Shown here in pieces: positions 21,420-32,081 of a stretch of 64,000 nt of DNA. Origin of the DNA: Pegoplata infirma (lineage: Eukaryota > Arthropoda > Insecta > Diptera > Anthomyiidae). The notes below the pieces were generated by a model that searched no databases, was not told the DNA's origin, and saw nothing but the letters and a program-made list of their open reading frames with translations. Where the stretch lies: assembly GCA_963921195.1 (NCBI GenBank), contig OY992540.1:19596380-19660379 (forward strand), given 5' to 3'. A program made the translations under genes and the position numbers. Position 1 is the first letter of the stretch, and each line of letters opens with the position of its first letter.

Positions 21420-21762
21420 CATCATATTCATACATTTTGGTGCGCTGAACAAATTTTTTTTTTGAAATTTTGAAACATTTTCAAAATCGGTCAAACAGTT
21501 TTTGAGATATCGCTATTTCAAATTTTGCAAAAAAATGGAGGTTTTTTTTTAAATTTCCACCAAAATTTTGAATTTGTGAAAAATTAAAAAATAAAAAAAA
21601 AATTAACTTGCGATAAATTATTTATAATAATTTTGGTATACTGAAAACGAATATCAAAAAAAATCTGAAATCGGTCGCGTGGTTTTCGCTATTTGTAAAA
21701 ATTTGTCAAAAAAAGCGGGCTTTTCCAACGTACAAGAAATTAAAAAAAAAGAAACTTTAAAC
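21420..21762. repeat. two-unit diverged repeat with AATCGGTC words
   Basis: The words TTTTGGTGCGCTGAACAAAT / TTTTGGTATACTGAAAACGA, TCAAAATCGGTCAAACAG / TGAAATCGGTCGCGTGG and a trailing TTTGCAAAAAAATGG / TTGTCAAAAAAAGCGG recur about 200 bp apart. Related words appear near 57720-57790 just before another HINE3. No coding function is apparent. Confidence 0.45.
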
Positions 21763-21763
21763 T

Positions 21764-23226
21764 TTTTATACCCTCCACTCTAGAGATAGAGGGTACATAT
21801 AACTTTGTCATTCCGTTTGTAACACCTCAAAATATATAGTCTAGAACCCCATAAATTATATATATTCATGATCCTCGATCGATTTTAAGACGATCTAGCG
21901 ATGTTCGTCCGTCCGTCTGTTGAAAATACGCTAACTTTTGAAGGACCTTACGGAGGCTCAAAAAGCTTGGCATATATGTTGGGAATTTATTTGGTTAGGT
22001 TGGTATTGCAATCCAGCAAAATCGGTCGAGTGGTTCAAAAGTTATGAGCAAAAGACTGAATTTCGGCAAGGGTTTTTCGTGAACTTATGAGATAAAACAA
22101 GTAAAAAAGTTAAATTCGTCCTTGCCGAATGTAGTGATACCCTCCACAATTTCAAAAAGATTATTGCAAACAACTTTATTTAAAAGGAAATAACTTTTGA
22201 AAAAAAAAAAAAATTTGAAAAAGAATTTCCGCGAAAAAAAATTTTGGTAAAAAAAAAAATCCGCGATTTTTTTCTTTTTTTGTCAAAACATATGTTCGTT
22301 CTTGTTTTAATACCATTTTGTGCTCAATTATGTTCACATATGTCAACCAGAAGCCGAATTAAAGCATTTTGTATTTTAGGTTATGTTGAATGTACTGAAA
22401 TTTTTGAGGTGTGCTTACATTTTCGTTCATAACTTTTGAACCGCTGAACCGATATCGCTCAAATGCAATACCAAACTTCTCGGGAGAACTTCCAATATAT
22501 ATGTTAAGTTTCAGTCATCTCTGTGCAATATTTTGTCCGCGAGAGCATTTTCCACAGACAGACGGACAGACGGACAGACGGGCAGACGGACAGACGGACA
22601 TCGCTAGAATGTCTTAAAATCGATCGGGCATCATGAATATATATACTTTATGGGGTCCCAGATCGATATTTCGATGAGTTACAAACGGAATGACAAACTT
22701 ATATATACCCTCTATCACTAAGTGGAGGGTATAAAAACACGCTAACTTTCGAAAGCATTTTGAGGATGCTAAAGCTTGGGATATATATATTTGTCATTCC
22801 CCTGGTCTTGTTCGTATTGAGTTTCAGCCAAATTGGTCCAGTGGTTCAAAAGTTATTAGCGAAACCGTGAATTTCAGATTAGTTTCACCTCAAATTCACT
22901 TGTTGAAAACCCGTTAAACATGTTTTAAAAACATTGGTAAGTCACAAAAATATTTTACAACGTATTTTTGTCACTCAAAAATATTTTTACAATTAAAAAA
23001 AATACACTCGAAAAAAATTTTACACTCAAAAAAAATTTTACACTCAAAAAAAATTTAGTAAATTATTTTTTTGAAAAATTACTAAAAAAGTTTTTTTAAA
23101 CAAAATAAAATGTTTCTAATAAAAAATCATATTTTTTCTCGTTAGAAAATTTACTATCACTTAAAAAGAGCATTGTGGAGGGTATTCATAGATTCGGCCA
23201 AGTCGAATTTAACTTTTCTACTTGTT
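21764..23226 (-). mobile_element. HINE-like repeat, subfamily 1, interrupted
   Basis: Reverse-oriented copy. It has the hairpin end TATACCCTCCACTCTAGAGA, the ATTCATGATCCTCGATCG block, a short GTCC microsatellite (21906-21922), TTTGAAAGNNNNTACGGAGGC words and a long stretch of ACACTCAAAAAAAATTTT units. It ends ACTTTTCTACTTGTT. An intact subfamily 3 copy (22097-22735) sits between GATAAA and ACACGCTAAC. Confidence 0.85.
22097..22735 (+). mobile_element. HINE-like repeat, subfamily 3, intact, nested in HINE1
   Basis: Starts ACAAGTAAAAAAGTTAAATT, has subterminal GATACCCTCCACAATTTC, a GAC(A/G) microsatellite at 22555-22600 and ends ATACCCTCTATCACTAAGTG, GAGGGTATAAAA. The host HINE1 reads GATAAAA-ACACGC without it in other copies, so the junctions are clear. 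Length is about 640 bp, with no ORF. Confidence 0.87.
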
Positions 23227-23239
23227 AATATTGGTACTT

Positions 23240-23640
23240 GTCCTTATGCCTCTAGTGATGACAAATGAAAGATGAGGATCTCCGCTAATTTTCCCGATAT
23301 ATTATTTTGACATATCAGGAAAAAAGAGGTAACTAATATCCATTCAAAACTTTATAATTCAATATCATTTAAAATTTTGAACAAAATATAAAATAGTTTT
23401 AAAAGGGCATCAAAAAGGACATTATCGAAGATTGTCGTACTTTATTTGTCATCAATAGTGACATTATAAGACATGTAAAAATATTTTACAAAATGTTAAC
23501 CTTTAAAATTTTGAAGTCCTTTTAAAAGAAAACAGTATCCCGAATTGAAAAACTGTAAATGCAGTTTAACTCTATTTTATCTCTTCATTCAGACGTATAT
23601 CAACCGGTTCATGTTTAATATTGGCTGTCGGATGGTTTCA
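23240..23640. mobile_element. K foldback repeat, copy 1
   Basis: Shares with 24475-25388 and 41745-42090 the words TCAATATCATTTAAAATTTT, AATATTGGCTGTCGG and ATATCANCCGGTTCATG. The head (GTCCTT-GTGATGACAAATGAAAG) reappears inverted (TTTGTCATCAATAGTGACAT) around a central block, so the 5' two-thirds folds back. Confidence 0.65.
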
Positions 23641-24470
23641 ACAAATTTCTTTTTTTTTTCAAAATTGTTTGCTGGGTTATCATTTACATACACACAAAAA
23701 TATTTTGTTTTGTGTATTTTTTTTTTTGTCATTGTATGAATATGATTATGTGTAGGTGTTATCAATATTTTCATCATATATTTTTTTTATGCAAATTCAA
23801 AAGTAAAAGAGTCAAAAATTTGCATAAATAATAAAAAAAAAAAAACAAATATGTATGATAAACAAACAGTAACCCCATAAACAAATGGGGGAGTAAAAAG
23901 GACAGATCGATGGTTACCATACACTACATAGAATCCAAAAGAGCTTAAACAGCAAAAACAAACAGAAAAAACAAAAAACATAAAAAAATATCAAGAAAAC
24001 ATATTCCAGCATTCATAAATTTCATAAATGTAAAAATCATATCCACAAATGACAGAAATACATATATTACACAAGAAGTATACACTCTAAATACAAAAAA
24101 AGGGTCGTAGTAATATTTAAAAGACTGGGGCGTGTTGTATGGAAAAGACAAAAAAAAATCTGCAAAAAAATAAATCAAAACGAAACATAAAACATTATTA
24201 CAATATTGACTGGATATTTGTGGAGTTACAAAGAAAAAATATATATTTACCATTTTTTATTTATTGAGTTTATTTTCAAAGATATAAATATTACACCGTT
24301 CGACAAAAAGGGAAAAAACATTAAACACGAACTGGGTGTTATATGTTTAAAACTAGAGTTTAAATATAGTAAAACTTTATTTACTGTTTTTCATTTTGTG
24401 ATCCTGTTTTCTTGTAAAAGAACTTCAAAGTTTTAGAGAATTAAATTTGTAAAATAGTTTTTAAATATTT
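23641..24470. other. AT-rich non-coding stretch
   Basis: No credible gene. Short ORFs on both strands are low-complexity Phe/Tyr- or Lys/Ile-rich products of base composition. Confidence 0.5.
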
Positions 24471-24692
24471 TTAACATACTGTCCTTGAATGCCACTAGTA
24501 ATGGCAAACGAAAGAGGAGAATCTCCTCCAATTTTCCCATTTTATTATTTTGACATATCAGGAAAAAGGAGGTAAATAATGTCCTTTCAAAAACTTTATT
24601 CTTCAATATCATTTAAAATTTTAAACAAAATATTTTCATAATATTTTGAAAGAACATTATTCACATCCTTTTTCATAATATTACAAAATAAA

Positions 24693-25014
24693 ACAAGTCA
24701 AAAAATTTTAGTTGGTCAAGACCGACTATACACCAGAGTTTCTCGGAAAATGGGTCCCATGGACCCCTTGAGCGGATAGATGCTTAAATTTTAAATTTCA
24801 AGTCAATTGATTAAAAATAGCGACCTGTATCGTGTTTACACCGTTTACATGGAAAGACAGACGGACGGACGGACGTCGCTAAATCGACTCAAGGAGTGAT
24901 TCTGAGTCGATCGGTATACTTAATGGTGGGTCAAGGACCAATATTTCGGGTAGTTACAAACATCAGCACAAACTCATTATACCCTGTACCACAGTGTGGT
25001 GTATGAGACTAATA
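24693..25014 (+). mobile_element. HINE-like repeat, subfamily 2, internally deleted
   Basis: Has ACAAGTCAAAAAATTTTAG, GGTCAAGACCGACTATACAC, the GGACGGACGGACGTC microsatellite and the CTGTACCACAGTGTGGTG hairpin end. It lacks most of the middle seen at 18521-19354. Confidence 0.8.
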
Positions 25015-25054
25015 CACATAATTAATTTTCTTTTTATTCGATCTTTTTATTTAT

Positions 25055-25223
25055 AAATAATAAATGCGTTAATTAAGCTCGAGGCCAATGTTGAAATAAA
25101 TTTTCTTTATTATTTGCCAATAAGCCCAGAAGATAACACTCAAAGAGTGTCGAAGTATCGGCAAATAATAAAGAAAAATTATTTTAACATTGGCCTCGAG
25201 CTCAAATAACGCATTTATTATTT
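25055..25223 (+). mobile_element. foldback with internal CAGAAGA-stem-CGAAG motif
   Basis: The arms AAATAATAAATGCGTT and CTCGAGGCCAATGTT pair with AACATTGGCCTCGAG and AACGCATTTATTATTT. In the loop, 25126-25161 reads CCAGAAGATA-ACACTC-AAA-GAGTGT-CGAAGTATCGG, a small hairpin framed by conserved flanks. A matching design with other stem bases is at 60919-60954. The resemblance to hammerhead-ribozyme cores (CUGANGA ... GAAA) found in Penelope-like elements is an hypothesis. Confidence 0.75.
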
Positions 25224-25389
25224 CCAAGTATTACTTAACTTTAAAACTTTAAAGTCCTTTTAAAAGGAAACAGGATCTCGAAGGGAAAAACCGCAAATGT
25301 AGGTTTACTCCATTTGATCTCTACTTTAAGACTTATGTATATCATCCGGTTCATGTCAAATATTGGCTGTCGGTTGGTGTTATAAGAAC

Positions 25390-25940
25390 ACAACCAACAA
25401 AAGTTTATTTAAGAAAAAGAATATCAGCAAAGAATACTTATATAAAGACAATATATGAATGAAAAAAAAAAATGGAAAATGTTTCATTTTTATACATGAA
25501 AGTCCTTTTGGATTTTGTATACAAATCATGTAAGTTTTCTATGGCTGCAGACATGTATAAAATCAGCTAAGAAAACAAAAAAAATCACAAAAACCCCACG
25601 CAATACTGATACAGTTTTCCCAAAACAAACACACATAAATTGTGAACATGTTAAAGATATATACTGATAAGTATAGCAGGAAGGATATAAATATGTATTA
25701 TTAACCCGCAAATGCCTAAGGCAAAGAAATTTTGATGTTTTTTTTTTTTCTTTTTATGTTTATTTTCAAAATTTTAATGGAGGGTAAAAAATGTTTATTA
25801 ATTTATATTTCAGGTCCAACTCACAGTTTTAAATCTCCACATATTTTATAAAGCCAAACAAAGCATATGGCTAAAATTTATTCAGTTGTACAAGGGTTAA
25901 TATCAAAACCTCCGTGAAAAAAATTTAAAACTCGTGCAAT
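25390..25940. other. AT-rich non-coding stretch
   Basis: No gene or repeat recognised apart from A/T runs. Confidence 0.45.
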
Positions 25941-25944
25941 ACAA

Positions 25945-26483
25945 CACAGAAAAAAATAAAAAAATATTTGAGTAAATTTTTAATACTATTGAGTAAAAGA
26001 TTACTCAATTTTGCACCAGTAAACGATTTAATAGTATTGAGTAAATTTTTAATAAAAATTTATTAAATGTTTGAAAAAAAAATTTGAGTAAATTTTTAAT
26101 TGACACAATTAAAAATTTACTCAAATTTTATCTATTTTTTTTTAGTTTAAAAAAGTTTAAAATTTTTTTACAAAAAAATAAAAACAAAAACCTTGTTTTT
26201 CAAACTTTACCAAACATATTTATGTCTCAAAAACATAGGAAAATTTTATAAAGACGATTACAAACTTTCATATACATACACAAAAAACTATAAACTAAAC
26301 GAGAATTCAAAAAACTATGAGAGTTTAAAAAAAATTAAAAAAAAACTATTAAATTATTATTAAATTATTTACTTAAAATGTTTTTAGAATTTTTAAGTAA
26401 ATTTTTAATTGCGTCAATTAAAAAATTACTCAATTTTTGTTTTTAAATTACTCAAATTTGTTTCCTCCATATTTTTTTCTGTG
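25945..26483. mobile_element. MITE with CACAGAAAAAAATA ends
   Basis: The left end CACAGAAAAAAATAAAAAAA plus TTTGAGTAA matches the reverse complement of the right end (ATATTTTTTTCTGTG and TTACTCAAATTT). Inside, TGAGTAAATTTTTAAT and its complement recur many times, so the element is largely self-complementary. No target duplication is clear and there is no ORF. Confidence 0.72.
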
Positions 26484-26499
26484 AAGTGTTTGAAAATTT

Positions 26500-26790
26500 G
26501 GCATAAAAAATGCAGAAATGTAAAAAAAAATATTTAACTTTTTTTTTTAATTTTGAGTGTAAATTTTTAATAATTTTTTTTTTTTTTTAAAAAAATTTGG
26601 GTGTAAATTTTTAATAAAAAATTTTGAGTGTAAATTTTTAATAAAATTAAAAAAAAAAAAAAAAATTGAGTGTATTTTTTTTTTTGATTGACTGAAACAC
26701 TGCGTAAAAATATTTTATTTTCTGCAATTTCACAAAATTTACCTAATTTTACGTAAATTTTTTTTTAATTATATTTTGAGTAGGGTTATT
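26500..26790. repeat. GAGTGTAAATTTTTAATA iterations
   Basis: Three to four short units of GAGTGTAAATTTTTAATA sit in A/T-run sequence between 26550 and 26680. They resemble the internal GAGTGTAAA units of subfamily 1 HINEs. Confidence 0.5.
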
Positions 26791-26794
26791 CTAG

Positions 26795-26945
26795 CTCGAG
26801 GTAATTTTTCTTTACTAATTACAACTATCAGAAAAATTATTTTTCTGTTTTAAATTTATTTATGTTTTTTGCACGACTTAGCCGATTTTTTGCACGACTT
26901 AGCCGACACGTGTTTCGATCTCGTCAAGGTCTTGTCAAGAATATT
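26795..26945 (-). repeat. CTCGAGG fragment with TGACAAGA-stem-CGAAACACG motif
   Basis: GCTCGAGGTAATTTTTC is followed by a duplicated TTGCACGACTTAGCCGA. On the reverse strand, 26940-26909 reads TCTTGACAAGACCT-TGACG-AGATCGAAACACG, with a 5-bp stem containing one mismatch. This parallels the motifs at 25126 and 60919, but the pairing is weaker. Confidence 0.45.
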
Positions 26946-28206
26946 TAGCAAAATATAAACAACCTATACTACAAGTAGCAAAGTGTTTTTAAATGGCAAT
27001 CGCTATTGTCCAAAATCAAAATATTAATGTGCATTCAACTCTATACTCATTGAGCATTAGAAGAAGAAAAAAATTTATATCATCTCTTACTAGGGATGTC
27101 TTTCGATTCTCCTGAAACTTATATGTGGGAAAGAGGGGAGAAAGATATGATTTACCTGTTTTTCCGGCCGAACTCACATTTAGCGGGTCAAAGAGGAGAG
27201 GGAAAAGCAGGATTTTTCTTACCTCAATTCAATCGACGAGTTGACCGCAACCCCTCAAAATTTAATGAAATTAAATACTGGGGTTTACTTTAACAAAAAC
27301 AAGTAGAAAAGTTAAATTCGACTTGGCCGAATCTATGAATACCCTCCACAATGCCCATTTTAAGTGATTGTAAATTTTATAACGTGAAAAAAATAACAGT
27401 TATGATTAGAAATATTTTATTTTGTGTAAAATTTTTTTTTTTGTTATTTTTGAAAAAAAAAAATGTAACACTATTTTTTTTTTGAGTGCAAAATTTTTTT
27501 TGAGTGTAAATTTTTTTTTTTGAATTATACATTCAAAAAAAAATGTACAAATTTTTTTTGAGTGTAAAATTTTTTTTGAGTTTAAAATTTTTTTCGAGTG
27601 TATTTTTTTTTTGTTTTGGTATAAAAAAATTTTTGAGTGACAAAAATACGTTTTAAAATATTTTTGTGACTTACCAACGGTTTTACAACAGGTTTAACGG
27701 GTTTTCACCACGTGAATTTAAGGTGAAACTAATCTGATATTCACGGTTTTGCTAATAACTTTTGAACCACTGGACCGATTTGGGTGAAATTCAATACGAA
27801 CTAGGTTGGAGCAACGAAAAATATATATGCCAAGCTTCAGCATCCTCAGAATTGCTTTTCGAAAGTTATAGTGCTTTTGATCTCATAAATTCACAAAAAA
27901 CCCTTGCCGAAATTCAGTCTTTTGCTCATAACTTTTGAACCACTGGACCGATTTGGCTGGATTGCAATACCAACCTGACCAGGTAAATGCCCAATATATA
28001 TGTCAAACTTCAGGAGCCTCCGTAAAGTCTTTCAAAAGTTAGCGTGTTTTCAACAGACAGAAAGACGGACGGACGGATGGGCGGACATCGCTAGATCGTC
28101 TTAAAATCGATCGAGGATCATGAATATATTGAATACTGTATGGGGTCCTAGACAAATATTTCGAGGTGTTATAAACGGAATGACAAACTTATATATACCC
28201 TCTATC

Positions 28207-28967
28207 CAGGGTTGCCAGATACTAGAAGTCAAATAACTGGACAATGGAAAATTTTCAGCTGGATTTTTAAAAAGTAACTGGAACCTGACATATTTTTTTT
28301 TTAATAATTTGGAAAAAAAACAACCGATTTTCATATTTGAGATACATATTCTAATTTTGGACTAAATGGCCGTCTCTATTTGTCACGGCAAAATGTTCTT
28401 TTTTTAAGCATTCCTATTACTTTTTGGAGCATCTCGAAATGCTGATGTTTAGCTCGTCATTGGCCTAAGGATGGTTAGAGTATATTTTTAATAATCAGTT
28501 CAAAGTGGTCAAATCTGGAAATCAAGATGGACAGTTAAAATTTCCCGGACGTGGTAAGTTAAAAAAGGGCGACAACAATTGACCATTACTTGCAGATTTG
28601 ACCCATCCAGACATATTTTTGTGGGGTTTTTTAAAAGGAAAATGTACGCCAAGAATCCTTAAATCATCGACGAGCGAAATCAACTCTAGACTGACCGAGA
28701 TGGTCGAAAAGTTATAAAAAAATAGCGAAAATGCAGCAAAAAGTGCACATTTTCCGTATCCAAAAGAGGTATTTATGATATATTTATGATTAATGTTTTA
28801 TTGAAAAAGTAGTCCCAAAAAATTGTAAAAACTATTTAATAAACAAAAATAATTGTTAAATTATGGAAATCCTTTTTCAACTGGACAAATTAGGTTTTAC
28901 CTGGAAACTGGACCAGACCTCAAATAACTGGAAAATCCAGGCCATTCCAAGCCGTCTGGCAACCCTA
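28207..28967. mobile_element. hAT-like non-autonomous element
   Basis: The ends CAGGGTTGCCAGA and TCTGGCAACCCTA are flanked by a perfect 8-bp duplication CCTCTATC (28199-28206; 28968-28975). Intact HINE1 copies show the empty target. This is a clear hAT signature. The 761-bp body has no intact transposase but contains a decayed mariner-like piece. Confidence 0.92.
28592..28716 (+). pseudogene. mariner/Tc1-like transposase C-terminal fragment
   Basis: Reads ADLTHPDIFLWGFLKGK and, after a one-base shift, MYAKNP. This recalls the SPDLTPLDFFLWGYLKxKVY signature before and after the last catalytic acidic residue of insect mariner-type transposases. It lies inside an element whose ends are hAT-like, so it is probably captured or an older insertion. 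Very short and decayed. Confidence 0.55.
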
Positions 28968-29002
28968 CCTCTATCACTAGAGTGGAGGGTATAAAAGATA
29001 TT

Positions 29003-30137
29003 TTGCCAATTTTTCAGGCTTCTGGTCATTCCAGTATTCGAGATATGCGGTCTTCAAAATTAACAAAATCGTATATATTTGAGAAAAATGTTCTCAGATA
29101 AATAAAGATAACTCGGAAAGTAATAATAACACAGGTCTCATTCGAGTTTCAAATAATAGGTAATGAGACAGCCTTTTAAATGACGTTCCCCAAGATTTTT
29201 TTTGAAAAAGGTCAAAGGTCATTGGTTTTAACCTTAATTTTTGGAGAGCTATATCTCAAAAAACAATATTTTTAAAATTTTGGAAAAAAATATATGTTGT
29301 TAAGAATCACCTATACTACTTTAGTTTAAATTTTCATGGTGGAGACTTCATTGGAACTTTTAATAATATTAATAGAAACATAGTGACAGGAAAGAAAGAG
29401 CGGTATAATTTCCATAAGAAAAAAAAATTTTTTTGTCTTTTAAATTTTTGTACCAAATATTAAATTCTTAATGTTTTTGACGTGCTGAGTCCAAATATGA
29501 CCTTTGAACTGGCCTATCGCTATTACTTTTCAAGATATATGCACCTAAATGTTCAAAAAAACACAGCAATAGCGTCTTAGCCATTTTCACACATTTATGT
29601 GCAGATATCTCGAAAACTAATAGCGATAGGCCAGTTCAAAGGTCATATATGGACTCAGCATGTAAAAAACATTCAGAAAAATTAACTTTGGTACCAGAAT
29701 CTCAAAGACAAAAAAAAAATATTTTTTTTCTAAGGGAAAATACACCGCTTTGTCTTTTCTGTCACTATGTTTTATTAATATTAAAAGTTCCAATGAAGTC
29801 TCCATCCTGAAAATTTAAACTTAAGTACTATAGGTGACCCTTAATAACATATATTTTTTTCCAAAATTTTAAAAATATCGTTTTTTGAGATATAGCTCTC
29901 CAAAAATTAAGCTTAAAATCAATGACTTTTGACCTTTTTCAAAAAAAATCTTGGGAAATGCCATTTTAAAGGCTGTCTCATTATCTATTATTTGCAACCT
30001 GACTGAGAACTGTATTGTTATTACTTTTCGAGTTATCTTTATTTATCTCAGAACACTTTTGTCAAATATATACGATTTTGCCAATTTTCAAGACCCTATA
30101 TCTCGGGAAGAAAAACTACCAGAAGTCCAAAATTTTG
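29003..30137. repeat. 1.1-kb palindrome (long inverted repeat)
   Basis: Arms of about 550 bp pair around a centre near 29570. Examples: ACCTTTGAACTGGCCTATCG (29500-29520) against CGATAGGCCAGTTCAAAGGT (about 29624-29643); TTGGAGAGCTATATCTCAAA against TTTGAGATATAGCTCTCCAA; and outer ends GCCAATTTTTCAGGCTTCTG against CAGAAGTCCAAAATTTTG. It begins right after the HINE1 end. No ORF: a foldback-type element or inverted duplication. Confidence 0.88.
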
Positions 30138-30205
30138 TCACTACGATTTTTTTTGTAAGGGCCCAACTATATTCCAAGTTTCATTCAAATTCATCAAAGG
30201 GGTAA

Positions 30206-30890
30206 GTTCAAAAATGCTACTTTTTTCGGTTGAATTGAGGTGTTTTAACTCTATATGAACATTTTATAAAGGAAATTAAAAAAATAATTTTCTTGAAAAT
30301 TATCATGGTTTTTTTTCCTTGAAATTATCATGGTTTAAATTATTTTAAAAAATAATGACCTCGAGCCATACATATATTTTTGAAAAAAAAAAAAATTTAC
30401 CAAAAAAATTTTGACCGAAAGTTTAATTTCACAAAAGTTTTTTTCCAAACTTTTTTTTGTTAAAATTATTTTCTTTCACCATTTGTTTTCAACTAAATTT
30501 TTTCCATCAGAGATTTTTTCACGAAAAATTTTTTTAGCAATTTTTTTTTTACCAAGTTTGTTTTTTTACCAAGTTTATTTTTTTACCAAGTTTATTTTTT
30601 TACCAAGTTTTTTTTTGCAACAATCTTTTTTACATTGAAGTGGGTATCAAAATGAACGGTATCAAAAACTTCTTCTCACTGTAGGACATTAATACCACTA
30701 AGGTAAGTTTCAGCAAGTTGAATAGCACTTAGGATACCTCCCCTTACAAATAGTTTTTTTACAAAAATTTTCTTATAGTTGTATGTACTCTACTTACACA
30801 CAAACACAAACCTAAGTCAAAAGCACACCAGCTTTTTCACCAACACCAACATGTTTTTTTGTTAGATATGTATTCTTTATATCAATTTAT
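30206..30890. other. low-complexity stretch with short tandem ACCAAGTTTATTTTTTT
   Basis: Four units of about 17 bp (TTACCAAGTTTATTTTT) lie at about 30549-30615. Otherwise it is AT-rich and non-coding; CTCGAGCC at about 30360 recalls the CTCGAGG foldbacks. Confidence 0.5.
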
Positions 30891-30893
30891 ATA

Positions 30894-31535
30894 CACTTAA
30901 AAAAAACCTTGTCAAATTACTACAAAAAGTTTAGTAAACCCGTTTTACTAATATTTGACAGTGTTCCTTGTATTATAACAAAAAAATTTCGATCGAAATT
31001 TAAATTTTTATTTGTAATTTACAATTTTTTTCGTAAATGTCCAAATTTCCACGGTAATTTTACAAAAAAAAATAGTAAGTCACGAAAACTCCTTGTAAGT
31101 ATTATCGCACATAAAAAGCTGTAAATTTACAATTTTATTGGTAAAAAACTTGTAAAATTACAAAAAAGCTCGTAATTTTTACTAAAAATTTTTGTAAAAT
31201 AGGAGGTAGAACAAAATGTTGTATAGTCACGAAAAGTCCTTGTAATTTTTATTGCGTCAAAAAAGTTTTAAATTAACAATTTTATTGGTAAAAAAACTTG
31301 TAAAATTTAAAAAAAAAAACTCAAAATTTTTACTAAAAACTCTCGTAAAATAGGAGGTAGCACAAAATCTAGTAAAGTCACGAAAGTTGTAAATTTACAA
31401 TTTTATTGGTTTTTTACCAATAAATTGCAAATTGTTTGTAATTTTACAAGATTTTTACCAATAAAATTTAAATTTTTACTAGGAATAGGAGGTAGCTTCT
31501 TTTAATAATTTTACAAGAATCATTTTTTTTGAGTG
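30894..31535. mobile_element. CACTCA-type MITE, TA-flanked
   Basis: The left end CACTTAAAAAAAACCTTGTC and the reverse of the right end (CACTCAAAAAAAATGATTCT, then TTGTAAAATTA) form the TIR. TA flanks both sides (30892-30893; 31536-31537). The interior repeats TTTGTAAAATTTACAA-like units and AGGAGGTAGNACAAAAT three times. Non-autonomous; the TA target fits Tc1/mariner-type MITEs. Confidence 0.8.
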
Positions 31536-31537
31536 TA

Positions 31538-32060
31538 TAGTCGGTCGATTCGTTTCATTCAGAAAAAAAATAAAATAAAGAAAACCAAAAAAACAGTTTG
31601 TTATGAATTGCCATTGAAGTCAGCAACAATAACAACAACAACACCAACAATAACAACGGCTACAAAAAAAAAACAGCAACAATATCAGAACAACAACAAA
31701 CAACCAATGGCAAAGATCTCATGCTGAGATAAAAGAAATCGCATATACCCAAACCGCCACCACAATACAACAACACAGCACTGTACAACACACAAACACA
31801 CGCACACACACCAACCATCATTATCATCGTCATAACCATAATCACAAGAAAAACAAAAAAACATTGTTGTTGGTATTTTCACATTGGCAAACATAAACTT
31901 TTATGTTGTTCTCCCCTTCAAATACAAGAAATATTTTAGAAGCAAAAAAAAAACTTTAGCGAAAACTTAAGCAAAAAATCATACAACAAAAAGTTTAAAG
32001 AAAACCAAGAAGAAGACAAAGTACACTCAAGGAAAAATACTCTGTAAGAAAATTAGTTAA
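31538..32060. other. single-copy-like CAA/CA-rich stretch
   Basis: Lacks the repeats that fill the rest of the window. It is rich in ACAACAACAACACCAACAAT runs (31620-31705) and CACACACACGCACACAC (31790-31815), a texture typical of fly 5' UTRs, first exons or introns. The reading frames are low-complexity, so no gene is called. Confidence 0.4.
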
Positions 32061-32081
32061 AAAATTAAAAAAAAATCATCG

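Larger units (their letters stand above)
24475..25388. mobile_element. K foldback repeat, copy 2, interrupted
   Basis: Head TGTCCTTGAATGCCACTAGT and tail ATATTGGCTGTCGGTTGGTG match copies 1 and 3. The centre is split by a HINE2 (24693-25014) and by a foldback (25055-25223). Confidence 0.7.
27299..28995 (+). mobile_element. HINE-like repeat, subfamily 1, with hAT insertion in its hairpin
   Basis: Complete copy. It has the start ACAAGTAGAAAAGTTAAATT, subterminal ATACCCTCCACAATGCCC, GTGTAAATTTTTTT units and ACTTTTGAACCACTGGACCG blocks. The microsatellite is GACGGACGGACGGATGG (about 28063-28079) and the end ATACCCTCTATC ... ACTAGAGTGGAGGGTATAAA. The terminal hairpin is split by the hAT-like element at 28207-28967. 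Confidence 0.87.

Noticed and set aside
22555..22600. CRISPR-like array from regularly spaced GACAGACGG units
   Set aside because: It is a simple GTCY-type microsatellite inside HINE elements, with no spacers.
23945..24253. 102-codon Phe/Tyr-rich ORF on the - strand
   Set aside because: Low complexity driven by A/T runs on the other strand; hydrophobic appearance is compositional.
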